Shown here: piece by piece, positions 8,262 to 16,766 of the stretch
Numbering within the stretch: position 1 is the first letter of the stretch
How the letters are laid out: the number at the start of each line of letters is the position of its first letter
NCBI GenBank assembly: GCA_964413535.1
Contig: CAYPTB010000045.1
Location: 1 to 64,000 of the forward strand
Origin: CAYPTB01 sp964413535
GTDB lineage: Bacteria > Planctomycetota > UBA1135 > GCA-002686595
Direction: 5' to 3'
Length of the DNA: 64,000 nucleotides
Program-made: the position numbers and the translations under genes
Notes under the pieces: generated by a model
Database searches by the model: none
The model's input: the letters and a program-made list of their open reading frames with translations, nothing else
Told to the model about the DNA's origin: nothing

Positions 8262-9686
8262 TCACCGCGTCGGATCGCCGCCGGCTGCGGCGCGCCGCAG
8301 CTTGTCGGTCCACTCCTTGTCGCCGGGAGCGATGCGGCTCGCCTGCTGCCACAGCTCGACCGCCTCGCCGCGGCGGTCCGATCCCCAGTACAAATCGGCG
8401 ATGGCGCCGAGCACGAAGTCGTTGTTCCTCTCTACGGCGAGCTCGCGACAGCGGTCCAGATGGGCCCACAGACGCTCGGGAGCGTGCCGCTTCAATTGCT
8501 CGAAGGCACTCTCCGAGAACACATCGCCGCGCACCGCGATCATCCAGGCGTCAATGGCATCGTGAATGCGTCCTTCCTCGAGCAGATAGTCTCCGGCGTC
8601 GTCCGAGAGCCACGGGACCCACGGCTCGGGAGGTAGAGCCTCGAGGTAGGCGAACGCACGGCTGTGATCGACCGCGAAGAGCACGTCGATCGCGGAGTAG
8701 TCCGCCGGATCCTGCGCGAGCAGGTTCTCGAGGAGGATCACGGCTTCCGGACCACGATCGGTTTGCGCGTAGAGGCACGCCAGATTGAAAGCGAAGTACT
8801 CCGCGAAGTGATCCGGAACCGACGTGTCCTCCTTCGATCGGGACATGCCCATGCGAGCCACGCGCTCGAAAGCATCAGGATCCACCTCGGACAGGACTTC
8901 GAAGTAGTCGTAGTTCGCCTCGGGGCCCAACGTTGGAGCTTCGCCGAGCTGCGCTCGAGCTTCTTCGAGGCGACCGGCAGCGGCGAGCAGGCGCGCGCGT
9001 GTGTGCACGTGGTCGGGGGTCGCGCCGGTGCGGAATCCCGCGAGCTTGGCGTCGAGAACGGCCAGGGCGCCGGCGGGATCGAGCGTCATCAGCCACTCGA
9101 TCTCCACCCATCCGGACGGGTCACGCTCGAGCGCCGCGAGGAACATCTGGGATGCACGCACCGAATCACCGTCCCGCGCCAGTGCCCGTCCGACGGCGGC
9201 GTAGAGATCGTCATCGGCCGACGGAAATCTCTCCAATACGGCGGCGGCCGACTGGGCTTCGTCCATGTCCAGGTAGGCTTCGACGAGGAAGCTCCGGAGC
9301 GATTCGTCTTCGTGAACGGATTGCTCTGCGATGCGACCGGAGCGCAGGAGCGCCGTCACCTCCGCGAGCAGACCGGCATTCATGGCTTCTCGCAGGTCCT
9401 CGGCGTCGACGGTCGCGCTCGGATCGTCGATGACCTCTTCGGGCGCAACGGCGATCGCCCGCGTCGAAGGTTGCACGGTCTCCCGAGACTCCCCGGAGGG
9501 TTCCACCTCGGTGGCGAGGACGGGCGCTTGCGCGTACCCAACCGCCGAGGATTGCGCCACCGAGGGGAGGCTCGCACGCTCGGATTCCGAGTCCGCAACG
9601 AGAAAGCCGAGACCTCCGGCGATCGCCGCGACGAACAGCAGGATCCCGGTATCCCTCGATGCTCCCCTCACGGCTCCAACCTCCAT
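8262..9686 (-). CDS. TPR-rich protein with N-terminal membrane anchor
   Basis: This 474-residue protein has a hydrophobic segment near residues 13-30 (ILLFVAAIAGGLGFLVA) and then about 80 residues of low-complexity linker. The remainder is helical TPR-like sequence, for example SAAAVLERFPSADDDLYAA and the C-terminal RGEAVELWQQASRIAPGDKE. It is probably a signal-anchored or exported scaffold. No enzymatic motif is visible. It is read in the same direction as the pst operon upstream and pap downstream, about 50 bases from each, so it could be co-transcribed with either. ATG 9686 was taken over a TTG one codon earlier. Confidence 0.75.
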   Translation of the reverse strand: MEVGAVRGASRDTGILLFVAAIAGGLGFLVADSESERASLPSVAQSSAVGYAQAPVLATEVEPSGESRETVQPSTRAIAVAPEEVIDDPSATVDAEDLREAMNAGLLAEVTALLRSGRIAEQSVHEDESLRSFLVEAYLDMDEAQSAAAVLERFPSADDDLYAAVGRALARDGDSVRASQMFLAALERDPSGWVEIEWLMTLDPAGALAVLDAKLAGFRTGATPDHVHTRARLLAAAGRLEEARAQLGEAPTLGPEANYDYFEVLSEVDPDAFERVARMGMSRSKEDTSVPDHFAEYFAFNLACLYAQTDRGPEAVILLENLLAQDPADYSAIDVLFAVDHSRAFAYLEALPPEPWVPWLSDDAGDYLLEEGRIHDAIDAWMIAVRGDVFSESAFEQLKRHAPERLWAHLDRCRELAVERNNDFVLGAIADLYWGSDRRGEAVELWQQASRIAPGDKEWTDKLRRAAAGGDPTR

Positions 9687-9737
9687 CAACGAAGTCTACC
9701 GCAGTGTCTTCGCGTAGCTTCGACTGCGCTCCTCAGC

Positions 9738-10497
<760 letters not shown>

Positions 10498-10505
<8 letters not shown>

Positions 10506-11289
10506 AGCGACCCTCCACGTAGGAGCTCGTGCGGGGGTCCTTCACGCGGTCGGTGAAGATGTCTTCCGTCGGCGCGATCTCGACGCACTCGCCGGAGAGG
10601 AAGAACGCCGTGCGGTCGGCGAGACGGCGCGCCTGCTGGACGAGATTCGTGACTAGGACGATCGTGAGTTCTTCCTTGAGCTCCTTGAGCACTTCCTCGA
10701 TGCGCATCGTCGTGACGGGATCGACGGCGATCGAGAACTCGTCGAGCAGGAGGAGCTCCGGCTCTTGCGAGAGCGCGCGCGCGATGGTCAGGCGCTGCTG
10801 TTGTCCGCCGGAGAGCAGGCTTCCGAGCGTCCCGAGGCGGTCCTTGACCTCGTCCCACAGCGCGGCGCGGCGCAAGCAGCGCTCGACGATGACGTCGAGC
10901 TCGGTGCGATCGGCGATCCCGCGCAGGCGCGGCGCGAGCGAGACGTTCTGGTAGATCGTCATCGGCAAGCCGACGGGGAGCGGGAAGACGACGCCGATCC
11001 GCTTGCGCAGCGCGTAGACGTTGCGCCACGCGCGCACGTTCCGGCCGGAGATCTCGACCTCGCCCTCGACGTGCATGCCGGGCGTCAGGTCGTCCATGCG
11101 GTTGAGCGCGCGCAGGAACGAGGTCTTGCCGCTGTTCGCGGGCCCGATGATCCCGAAGATTTCGTGCTGGGCGATCGTGAGGTTCACGTCGCGCAGGGCG
11201 ACGAGCTCGCCGTAGCGGATCGTGAGCCCGCGCACTTCGATGGCGGGCTTCAAGAGCTCGAGCGGCGTCGCTTCTCCGGCTCCTACCAC
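10498..11289 (-). CDS. pstB: Phosphate ABC transporter ATPase, copy lacking Q-loop Gln and switch His
   Basis: This 263-residue PstB-like ATPase has Walker A GPANSGKTS (49-57), a canonical signature LSGGQQQ (159-165) and Walker B LLLLDEF. The Q-loop reads VFPLPVGLP, so the usual glutamine is proline. The switch region reads VLVTNLVQ, so the usual histidine is Asn215. The D-loop (SIAVDP) is also unusual. Its intact signature and lost catalytic loops are the mirror image of the other PstB. The GTG start at 11289 overlaps the pstA stop by 7 bases, so the two are translationally coupled. Confidence 0.9.
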
Positions 11290-12152
11290 TTCTTCTTCCC
11301 GCGCAGGTACATGCGGAAGGCGATCGACGCCGAGTTCAGGACCAGCACGATGCCGATCAGCGTCAGGGCGATGCCGAACGGGAGCTCTTCCGGTACGTGC
11401 GGCACCTGCGTCGAGATGTTGAAGAGGTGCAGCGAGAGCGCCATGGTCTCGTCGAAGACGCTCTGCGGCAGGAACGGCAGGAAGAAGGCCGCGCCGGTGA
11501 ACATGATCGGAGCCGTCTCGCCGACGGTGCGCGAGATCTCGAGGATCACGCCGGTGAGGATGCCCGAGAGCGAGTTCGGCAGCACGACGCGCCGGATGGT
11601 TTGCCAGCGTGTCGCCCCCATGTTCCAGCACGCCACGCGGAAGGCCTGGGGCACGGCGATGAGCGCTTCGCGCGTCGAGACGATCACGACCGGCAGCGTC
11701 ATGACGGCGAGCGTGAGACCCGCGGCCAGGATGCTCGTCCCGAAGCCGAAGAACAGCACGAACGCGCCGACGCCGAAGAGCGCGTGCACGATCGACGGCA
11801 CGCCGGCCAGGTTGATGATGGCGAGGTTGATGAGCCGCGTGAGCCAGTTGTCCGCCGCGTATTCCGCGAGGTAGAGCGCCGCCGCCACGCCGACCGGTAC
11901 GGAGACGACGAGCGCCACGGAGACGATCCAGATCGTTCCCACGAGCGCGGGGAAGATCCCGCCCTCGGTCATGCCCTTGCGCGGTTCCGTCAGGAAGAAG
12001 TCGATCGAGAGCGCCGGACCGCCGCGTTCGACGAGGACCACCAGGATGACGAGCACCGGGAGGATCAGGAGCACGGTCATCAGTCCGAACAGGAGGCGGA
12101 AGAGCTTCTCGATCCTTCGATTGCGGCGGTCCAGCTCGGTGGCGGCGAACAT
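11283..12152 (-). CDS. pstA: Phosphate ABC transporter permease PstA
   Basis: This 289-residue integral membrane protein forms the phosphate channel together with PstC. It shows six probable membrane segments and the cytoplasmic coupling motif EALIAVPQAFRVACWNMGAT, where the ATPase docks. The C-terminus is basic (RGKKKW). The ATG at 12152 shares one base with the pstC stop (TGATG), so translation is coupled. The length and segment order match the PstA family. Confidence 0.94.
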   Translation of the reverse strand: MFAATELDRRNRRIEKLFRLLFGLMTVLLILPVLVILVVLVERGGPALSIDFFLTEPRKGMTEGGIFPALVGTIWIVSVALVVSVPVGVAAALYLAEYAADNWLTRLINLAIINLAGVPSIVHALFGVGAFVLFFGFGTSILAAGLTLAVMTLPVVIVSTREALIAVPQAFRVACWNMGATRWQTIRRVVLPNSLSGILTGVILEISRTVGETAPIMFTGAAFFLPFLPQSVFDETMALSLHLFNISTQVPHVPEELPFGIALTLIGIVLVLNSASIAFRMYLRGKKKW

Positions 12153-13051
12153 CACTTCCCGCGCCTCCCGCGCACGACGACGTCGGCCGTCAGATTGATC
12201 GTGAACGTGACGAGGAACAGCAGGATCCCGAGCGCGAACAGCGCTTCGTAGTGCTCCGAGCCCCGCGGCGTCTCCCCCAGCTCCGCTGCGATCGTCGCGG
12301 TCAGCGCGCGCACCGAGTCGAACGGCGACGTGGGCAAGTTGATCGAGTGCCCGCTCGCCATGAGCACGGCCATCGTCTCGCCGAACCCGCGTCCGAGACC
12401 GAGCAGCACCGCGGCGACGAGGCCGTTCTTGGCCGAGGGCAGCGCGACCTTGAACACGATCTGCCAGCGCGTCGCGCCCAGCGCTTCCGCCGCCTCGCGG
12501 TACGCGTCCGGCACCGCTTTCAGCGCGTCCTCCGCGATCGTGGTCATGATCGGTGCCGCCATGAGGCCGAGGATCAGACCCGCGTTGAGCACCGACAGCC
12601 CGATCGGCACGTCGAAGAGCTCGATGATGAGCGGATTCATGATGCTGAGGCCGATGAAGCCCCAGACGACCGAGGGGATCGCCGCCAGGAGCTCGACCAG
12701 CACCTTGAGCCATTCGCGCGTTCGGCCGCGCGCGAACTCGCCGATGAAGATCGCCGCGCCGAGCGAGAAGGGGACGGCGACGAGCATCGCCAAGCCGGTG
12801 ACGCTCGCCGTGCCCGCCATCAGCGCGAGCGCGCCGTAGGTGGGGTTGTCGGACGTCGGTCGCCAGGCCGGCGACCCGAAGAACTCCACGACGTCGAAGC
12901 GCCCGAGAAGGAAGCCCACGCCCTGGCTCCCGATGAAGACGAAGATCCCGAGGATGAAGACGATCGCGGAGATCCCGCCCACGAAGACGAGCCCGGCAAC
13001 GAGCTTGTCGACGTACCAGGCGCCATCCCGCCGGTCGAGGGCGCGGGTCAT
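12152..13051 (-). CDS. pstC: Phosphate ABC transporter permease PstC
   Basis: This 299-residue permease has six probable membrane segments and the coupling motif DALKAVPDAYREAAEALGAT followed by RWQIVFKVALPSA. GLGRGFGETMAVLM is the conserved cytoplasmic-side PstC segment. The ATG at 13051 overlaps the phoU stop (ATGA). An upstream in-frame start is possible but would add a charged, non-conserved extension that overlaps phoU, so it was not used. Confidence 0.94.
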   Translation of the reverse strand: MTRALDRRDGAWYVDKLVAGLVFVGGISAIVFILGIFVFIGSQGVGFLLGRFDVVEFFGSPAWRPTSDNPTYGALALMAGTASVTGLAMLVAVPFSLGAAIFIGEFARGRTREWLKVLVELLAAIPSVVWGFIGLSIMNPLIIELFDVPIGLSVLNAGLILGLMAAPIMTTIAEDALKAVPDAYREAAEALGATRWQIVFKVALPSAKNGLVAAVLLGLGRGFGETMAVLMASGHSINLPTSPFDSVRALTATIAAELGETPRGSEHYEALFALGILLFLVTFTINLTADVVVRGRRGK

Positions 13052-14115
13052 CTCGGCGCTCGTTTGCCCTGCAGCTTGTCCACCAGGGCGGAGAGCTGGT
13101 CGGCGAGCGCGCGATAGACCACAGCGGGGCCGCGCGACGTGTCGATGTCCCACTGCAGGTGGACCGTGTGGAACGGGAGCTTCGCGATGTGCTCCAGGCC
13201 GTTCGGGTCGAGCGTGACGACGATGTCGAATGCGGCCAGGTCGTCGGCCTTGTCGCTGCGGAACGAGTCGTGCCGAGCCTTCGACAGGTCGAGGCCCTTC
13301 TGCTCGGCGAACTCGACGTACGCCGGATCGAGCGTCCGCGCCGGCGCCCAGCCCGCGCTCGCGTACTTGCCGATGTCGGGGTAGCCCTTGCGCGCGATGA
13401 GCTCGGCCAGCGGGCTCGCCCCGGCGCAGCGCTCGTCGAGGAACAGGATGTCGAACTTCTTGGGGGGCTTCGTCTTGCCCGTGGCGGCGAAGATGGTCTC
13501 CTCGCAGATGTTCTTGGCCTGGTGGATGACGCGCTCGAGCCGGTTGAAGGTCGCGAGCAGCGTGAACAGGTCGTTGATCGGGCGCGAGCCCTTCTCGCCC
13601 TCCGCGAGCAGGTCCGCATAGACCTTGTCCGACGTGGAGACGAACTGGCGCGAGAGTTGGATGGTCGCACGCGCCATGTCGGGGTTGGACTCGTCGAACG
13701 ACCTCATGGCCTCGTTCAGGAGCAACGAGGCCTGGTTCGCCATCATCTGGATGTCACCGCTGACGTTGTCCGGCGGCACGTCGGAGATCTGCGCGGCCGT
13801 GCGCGAGATCGTCTCGGAGTAGTCGCCGATGCGTTCGAGCGCCACGGACAGGCGCAGGACGGACGAGATCAACCGCAGGTGTCCCGCGCTGGGCAGGTGC
13901 CGCGCCACGAAGACGTGACACAGCCGATCGAGCTCGCGCGACTCGTTGTTGACGGCGATGTCGCCCAGGATCGTCTCGGCCGCGAGCTCGCGATCGACCG
14001 CGAGCAGCGCTCGGCAGGCCTGGCTCAGCGCCTCCTCGACCAGCCCGCCCAGGCGCGCGACCTGCGCGCGGATCGCCGCGAGATCGCGCTCGAGTCGCTC
14101 CTCGTAATGGCTCAT
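13048..14115 (-). CDS. phoU: PhoU fused to a low-molecular-weight phosphatase-like domain
   Basis: This 355-residue protein is longer than the usual 220-240 residues of PhoU. Residues 1 to about 215 are a two-repeat PhoU helical domain with metal-binding signatures near ERIGD (94-98) and ERVIHQAKN (194-202). Residues about 220-355 follow the low-molecular-weight tyrosine phosphatase/ArsC fold: FDILFLDERC, then SPLAELIARKG, and TLDPNG near 303. The catalytic loop Cys-x5-Arg is absent: the Cys position is Asp and the Arg before SPLAE is Ala. The domain is therefore probably a binding module. The gene lies between pstS and pstC, with 7 bases to pstS and an ATGA overlap with pstC, so it likely regulates this transporter. 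Confidence 0.88.
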   Translation of the reverse strand: MSHYEERLERDLAAIRAQVARLGGLVEEALSQACRALLAVDRELAAETILGDIAVNNESRELDRLCHVFVARHLPSAGHLRLISSVLRLSVALERIGDYSETISRTAAQISDVPPDNVSGDIQMMANQASLLLNEAMRSFDESNPDMARATIQLSRQFVSTSDKVYADLLAEGEKGSRPINDLFTLLATFNRLERVIHQAKNICEETIFAATGKTKPPKKFDILFLDERCAGASPLAELIARKGYPDIGKYASAGWAPARTLDPAYVEFAEQKGLDLSKARHDSFRSDKADDLAAFDIVVTLDPNGLEHIAKLPFHTVHLQWDIDTSRGPAVVYRALADQLSALVDKLQGKRAPR

Positions 14116-14122
14116 CGCGCCC

Positions 14123-15004
14123 TCAGAGGTGGCGCACGGGCGCGTAGCCCTTGTCGCTGATGATCCTCTGTCCGGCGTCCGACAGGATCCAATCGAGGTA
14201 CTTCTTCACCTTGCCCGTCGGAGCGCCCGCCGTGTACATGAAGAGCGGACGCGCGATGGGATAGGTCTTGTCGACCGCGGTCTGGACGGTCGGCATGACC
14301 GGTGCGCCTCCCGACGACGATGCGACGGGAACGACCTTCACCCCCGCCGTCTTGTAGGCCATTCCGCTGTAGCCGATCGCGCCCGGTGTCTTCTCGACCA
14401 GGTCGACGACGTCCTTCGAGCCCGGCATGTCGCGCGTGCCGAGCTTGAAGTCCTTGCCTTTGCCCAGCACGGCCTCCTGGAAGTAGATGTACGTCCCGGA
14501 GTTGTTCTGGCGGCTCACGAGGATGATCTCGTCCTTGTCGCTCAGCGGCTCGACGCCGGGAAGCGTGACGCCGAGCTGCGACCAATGCGTGGTCTTCCCT
14601 CCCTCGGCGTAGATGTCGGAGAGCTCCGCCAGCGTGATGGACCGGACGGGATTCGACGCGTGCACGTAGACGGCCAGGCCGTCGTAGCCGACCACGTGCT
14701 CGATCGGATCGATCCCGTTCGCGCGAGCGGCGGCGAGTTCCTCCTGCTTCATCTCGCGACTGGAATTCGCGATGTCCACCGTGCCGTTGATCATGGCCGA
14801 GATGCCGGTGCCGGAGCCGCCGCCGGAGACGGCGACTCCGACCGAGGGATCCACCAGGCGGTACTCCTCGGCCCAGGCCTGCGCGACGTTGACGAGCGTG
14901 TCGGACCCCTTGTTCTGGATCATCTCGCGCGCATCCGCGCCGCGACCGCAGCTCGCGAGAGGGGGAACGGTGGCGAGCAACGCGAGAAGGCGGATCGACT
15001 TCAC
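14123..15004 (-). CDS. pstS: Phosphate-binding lipoprotein PstS
   Basis: This 293-residue periplasmic phosphate-binding protein begins with a lipoprotein signal ending PPLASC. Phosphate-contacting sequences include NKGSDTLVN, SGGGSGTGISAMINGTVDIA and SRQNNSGTYIYF, typical of PstS. The GTG at 15004 was chosen because the signal peptide begins there and CAGGAG lies five bases upstream; longer in-frame starts would put a charged arm before the signal. It is the first gene of the pst operon. Confidence 0.93.
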   Translation of the reverse strand: MKSIRLLALLATVPPLASCGRGADAREMIQNKGSDTLVNVAQAWAEEYRLVDPSVGVAVSGGGSGTGISAMINGTVDIANSSREMKQEELAAARANGIDPIEHVVGYDGLAVYVHASNPVRSITLAELSDIYAEGGKTTHWSQLGVTLPGVEPLSDKDEIILVSRQNNSGTYIYFQEAVLGKGKDFKLGTRDMPGSKDVVDLVEKTPGAIGYSGMAYKTAGVKVVPVASSSGGAPVMPTVQTAVDKTYPIARPLFMYTAGAPTGKVKKYLDWILSDAGQRIISDKGYAPVRHL

Positions 15005-15290
15005 GTGGACTCCTGACGCGCGCGTGCGCATGAGACTCCCAAAGGTCGGCATCGCGAGCCGGGCGCCGAGCCCCGCCCGGACGAGCGGCGCGAATGCTAC
15101 GGGGATGCGCCCACGCGCCACAAGGCGCGCGGCGGATCTCGCCGGGCGAGCGCTCCGACCGCGTGCGCGGTATCCCGTTGCGCGTCGGTTATCGAGACGA
15201 TGCGCGGCTTGCGCGGCCTCCCAGGGAGTCGCGCGCGCTCGCCGACGTACCGCTCGACCTCGATCGAGCGCTGCGTCCCTGGCAGCCCTG
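15005..15290. promoter_or_regulatory. pstS: Probable promoter region of the pst operon
   Basis: This 286-base gap separates the S33 hydrolase stop (15291) from pstS. Being directly upstream of the first pst gene it should carry the phosphate-responsive promoter, but I could not identify a convincing PHO-box direct repeat by eye. It also holds the hairpin at 15114-15129, which may end the preceding operon. Confidence 0.4.
15114..15129 (-). terminator. Small GC hairpin after the PadR/ABC/hydrolase operon
   Basis: CGCGCC at 15114-15119 pairs with GGCGCG at 15124-15129 across an ACAA loop. It is about 160 bases past the hydrolase stop and ahead of pstS. The stem is short and lacks a T-tract, so the terminator call is tentative. 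Confidence 0.25.
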
Positions 15291-16766
15291 CTAGTCGCTT
15301 GCCGGCTCGATCGGCCGGAAGCGCGGCGTCGGCAGGACGATCGAGCGGCTCTCGAGGGGCTCTCCGCGCAGGAAGGTCGAGAGCAGCCCGCGGTACTCCG
15401 GCGAGAGCACCTCGATCGGCTCGTGGCCGGCGTTGACGGCGACCACGTGCGCGTGGGCGGAGAAGCCGACCGCGATCTCCTCGACGTTCTCGGGCGGCGT
15501 CTTCGCGTCGAGGTCGCCGCTCACGATCAACATCGGCACGTCGCACTCGAACGGCGCGCGGAACGCGTCGCCGAGGTCCGGCGCGCCGCAGGCCGCGCAC
15601 GCGTCGGGGAACGGCACGTTGGCGGCGTCGCCGAGCAGGTTCGCGGGATCGGCGCGCTCCTCCGCGATGCGCCGCAGGCGCGCCGGCGTGGCGCCCGAGG
15701 CGCAGTCGACCAGGAACGGCATCGGCGAGCCGACCTCGCCGCGGCGGATCTCCCAGGCGCTCGCCGCGAGCGGGCTCCAGTCGTCTTGCGCCATGCGGTG
15801 CACGGCCGCCGGGACGTCGACCAGCTCGAACGCGAGCCCGAGCCGGTTCGCGAGGAACGCCTGCAGGTCGTAGGGGCCGACGGTCACGCGCTCGCCGCCC
15901 TGCGCGGCCACCGTCGCCGGCGTCTTCGCGAGGCGGTCGAGCAGGTCGCGGACGGTGCCCTGGAAGTCGGGCAGGGCGCCGGCGACGCCCGGGTCCGCGG
16001 CCACGAGCTCGTGCAGGCGCGCGAGGTGCCGCTGGATCGTGCTCGGCAGCTTGAAGGTGTGGTCGGGGCCCTCGACCCGGATCAGGACCGAGCGCGCGAC
16101 GTGCTCGGCGTGGCGGCGGAGGTAGGCGAGCGTGAGGTGCGTGCCGTAGCTCTCGCCCCACGTGAGGATCTCCTCGATGCCAAGCGCCGCGCGCACCGCC
16201 TCGACGTCGTCGGCGCTCTCCACCGAGTCGTACGCCGAGAGGTCGACGCCCCGGTCCTTCCAGTACGCCGCGCAGCGCCGCAGGGCATCGCCGTACGCGG
16301 CAACGTGCTCGTCGCGCGTGACGGGTCGATCGGCGGGGAGCTCGAAGGTGAACGCGGGAGCGTCCGCGAGGTCGGGCCGCGAGAGCCCGGTCCCGCGCTG
16401 GTCGATCCCGATCACGTCGCCGTGGTCGAGCAGGCGCACGAAGCGGCCGGTCGCCGGCCCGACGCAGTGCTCGATGCCCGACGGGCCCGGACCGCCGACC
16501 AGGTAGAAGATCGGCGGCCCCGGCTCGGGGTTCGACGTCCGGAAGCGGACGAACGCGATCTCGATCGTGCTGCCGTCGGGTTCGCTGCGGCTCTCGGGTA
16601 CGCGCAGGCGCCCGAGCTCGCCCGCGAGGGGGCGGTCGTCCGCGCCGCGCGTGGTGTAGGGCTCCCAGCGGATCTCGCCCGCCTCCTGCGCGGGCGCTCG
16701 GGCGGACGCGGGGGATGCGGCGGACAGCGCTGCACACGCGAGCATCCAGGGTCGGAAGCGCTTCAT
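15291..16766 (-). CDS. Secreted alpha/beta hydrolase, S33 tripeptidyl-aminopeptidase-like
   Basis: This 491-residue protein has an N-terminal signal (MKRFRPWMLACAALSAASPA). The S33 fold follows: oxyanion region FYLVGGPGPSG, DQRGTGLS, nucleophile elbow TWGESYGTHL, Asp in VSGDLDAKTPP and His in NAGHEPIE. These features match the proline-iminopeptidase/TAP-like peptidases. A Cys-x2-Cys (CAACG) near residue 410 may form a disulfide. The ATG at 16766 overlaps the permease stop (ATGA), so it is the last gene of the PadR-ABC operon. It may process a peptide or drug handled by the transporter; that link is inference. Confidence 0.87.
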   Translation of the reverse strand: MKRFRPWMLACAALSAASPASARAPAQEAGEIRWEPYTTRGADDRPLAGELGRLRVPESRSEPDGSTIEIAFVRFRTSNPEPGPPIFYLVGGPGPSGIEHCVGPATGRFVRLLDHGDVIGIDQRGTGLSRPDLADAPAFTFELPADRPVTRDEHVAAYGDALRRCAAYWKDRGVDLSAYDSVESADDVEAVRAALGIEEILTWGESYGTHLTLAYLRRHAEHVARSVLIRVEGPDHTFKLPSTIQRHLARLHELVAADPGVAGALPDFQGTVRDLLDRLAKTPATVAAQGGERVTVGPYDLQAFLANRLGLAFELVDVPAAVHRMAQDDWSPLAASAWEIRRGEVGSPMPFLVDCASGATPARLRRIAEERADPANLLGDAANVPFPDACAACGAPDLGDAFRAPFECDVPMLIVSGDLDAKTPPENVEEIAVGFSAHAHVVAVNAGHEPIEVLSPEYRGLLSTFLRGEPLESRSIVLPTPRFRPIEPASD

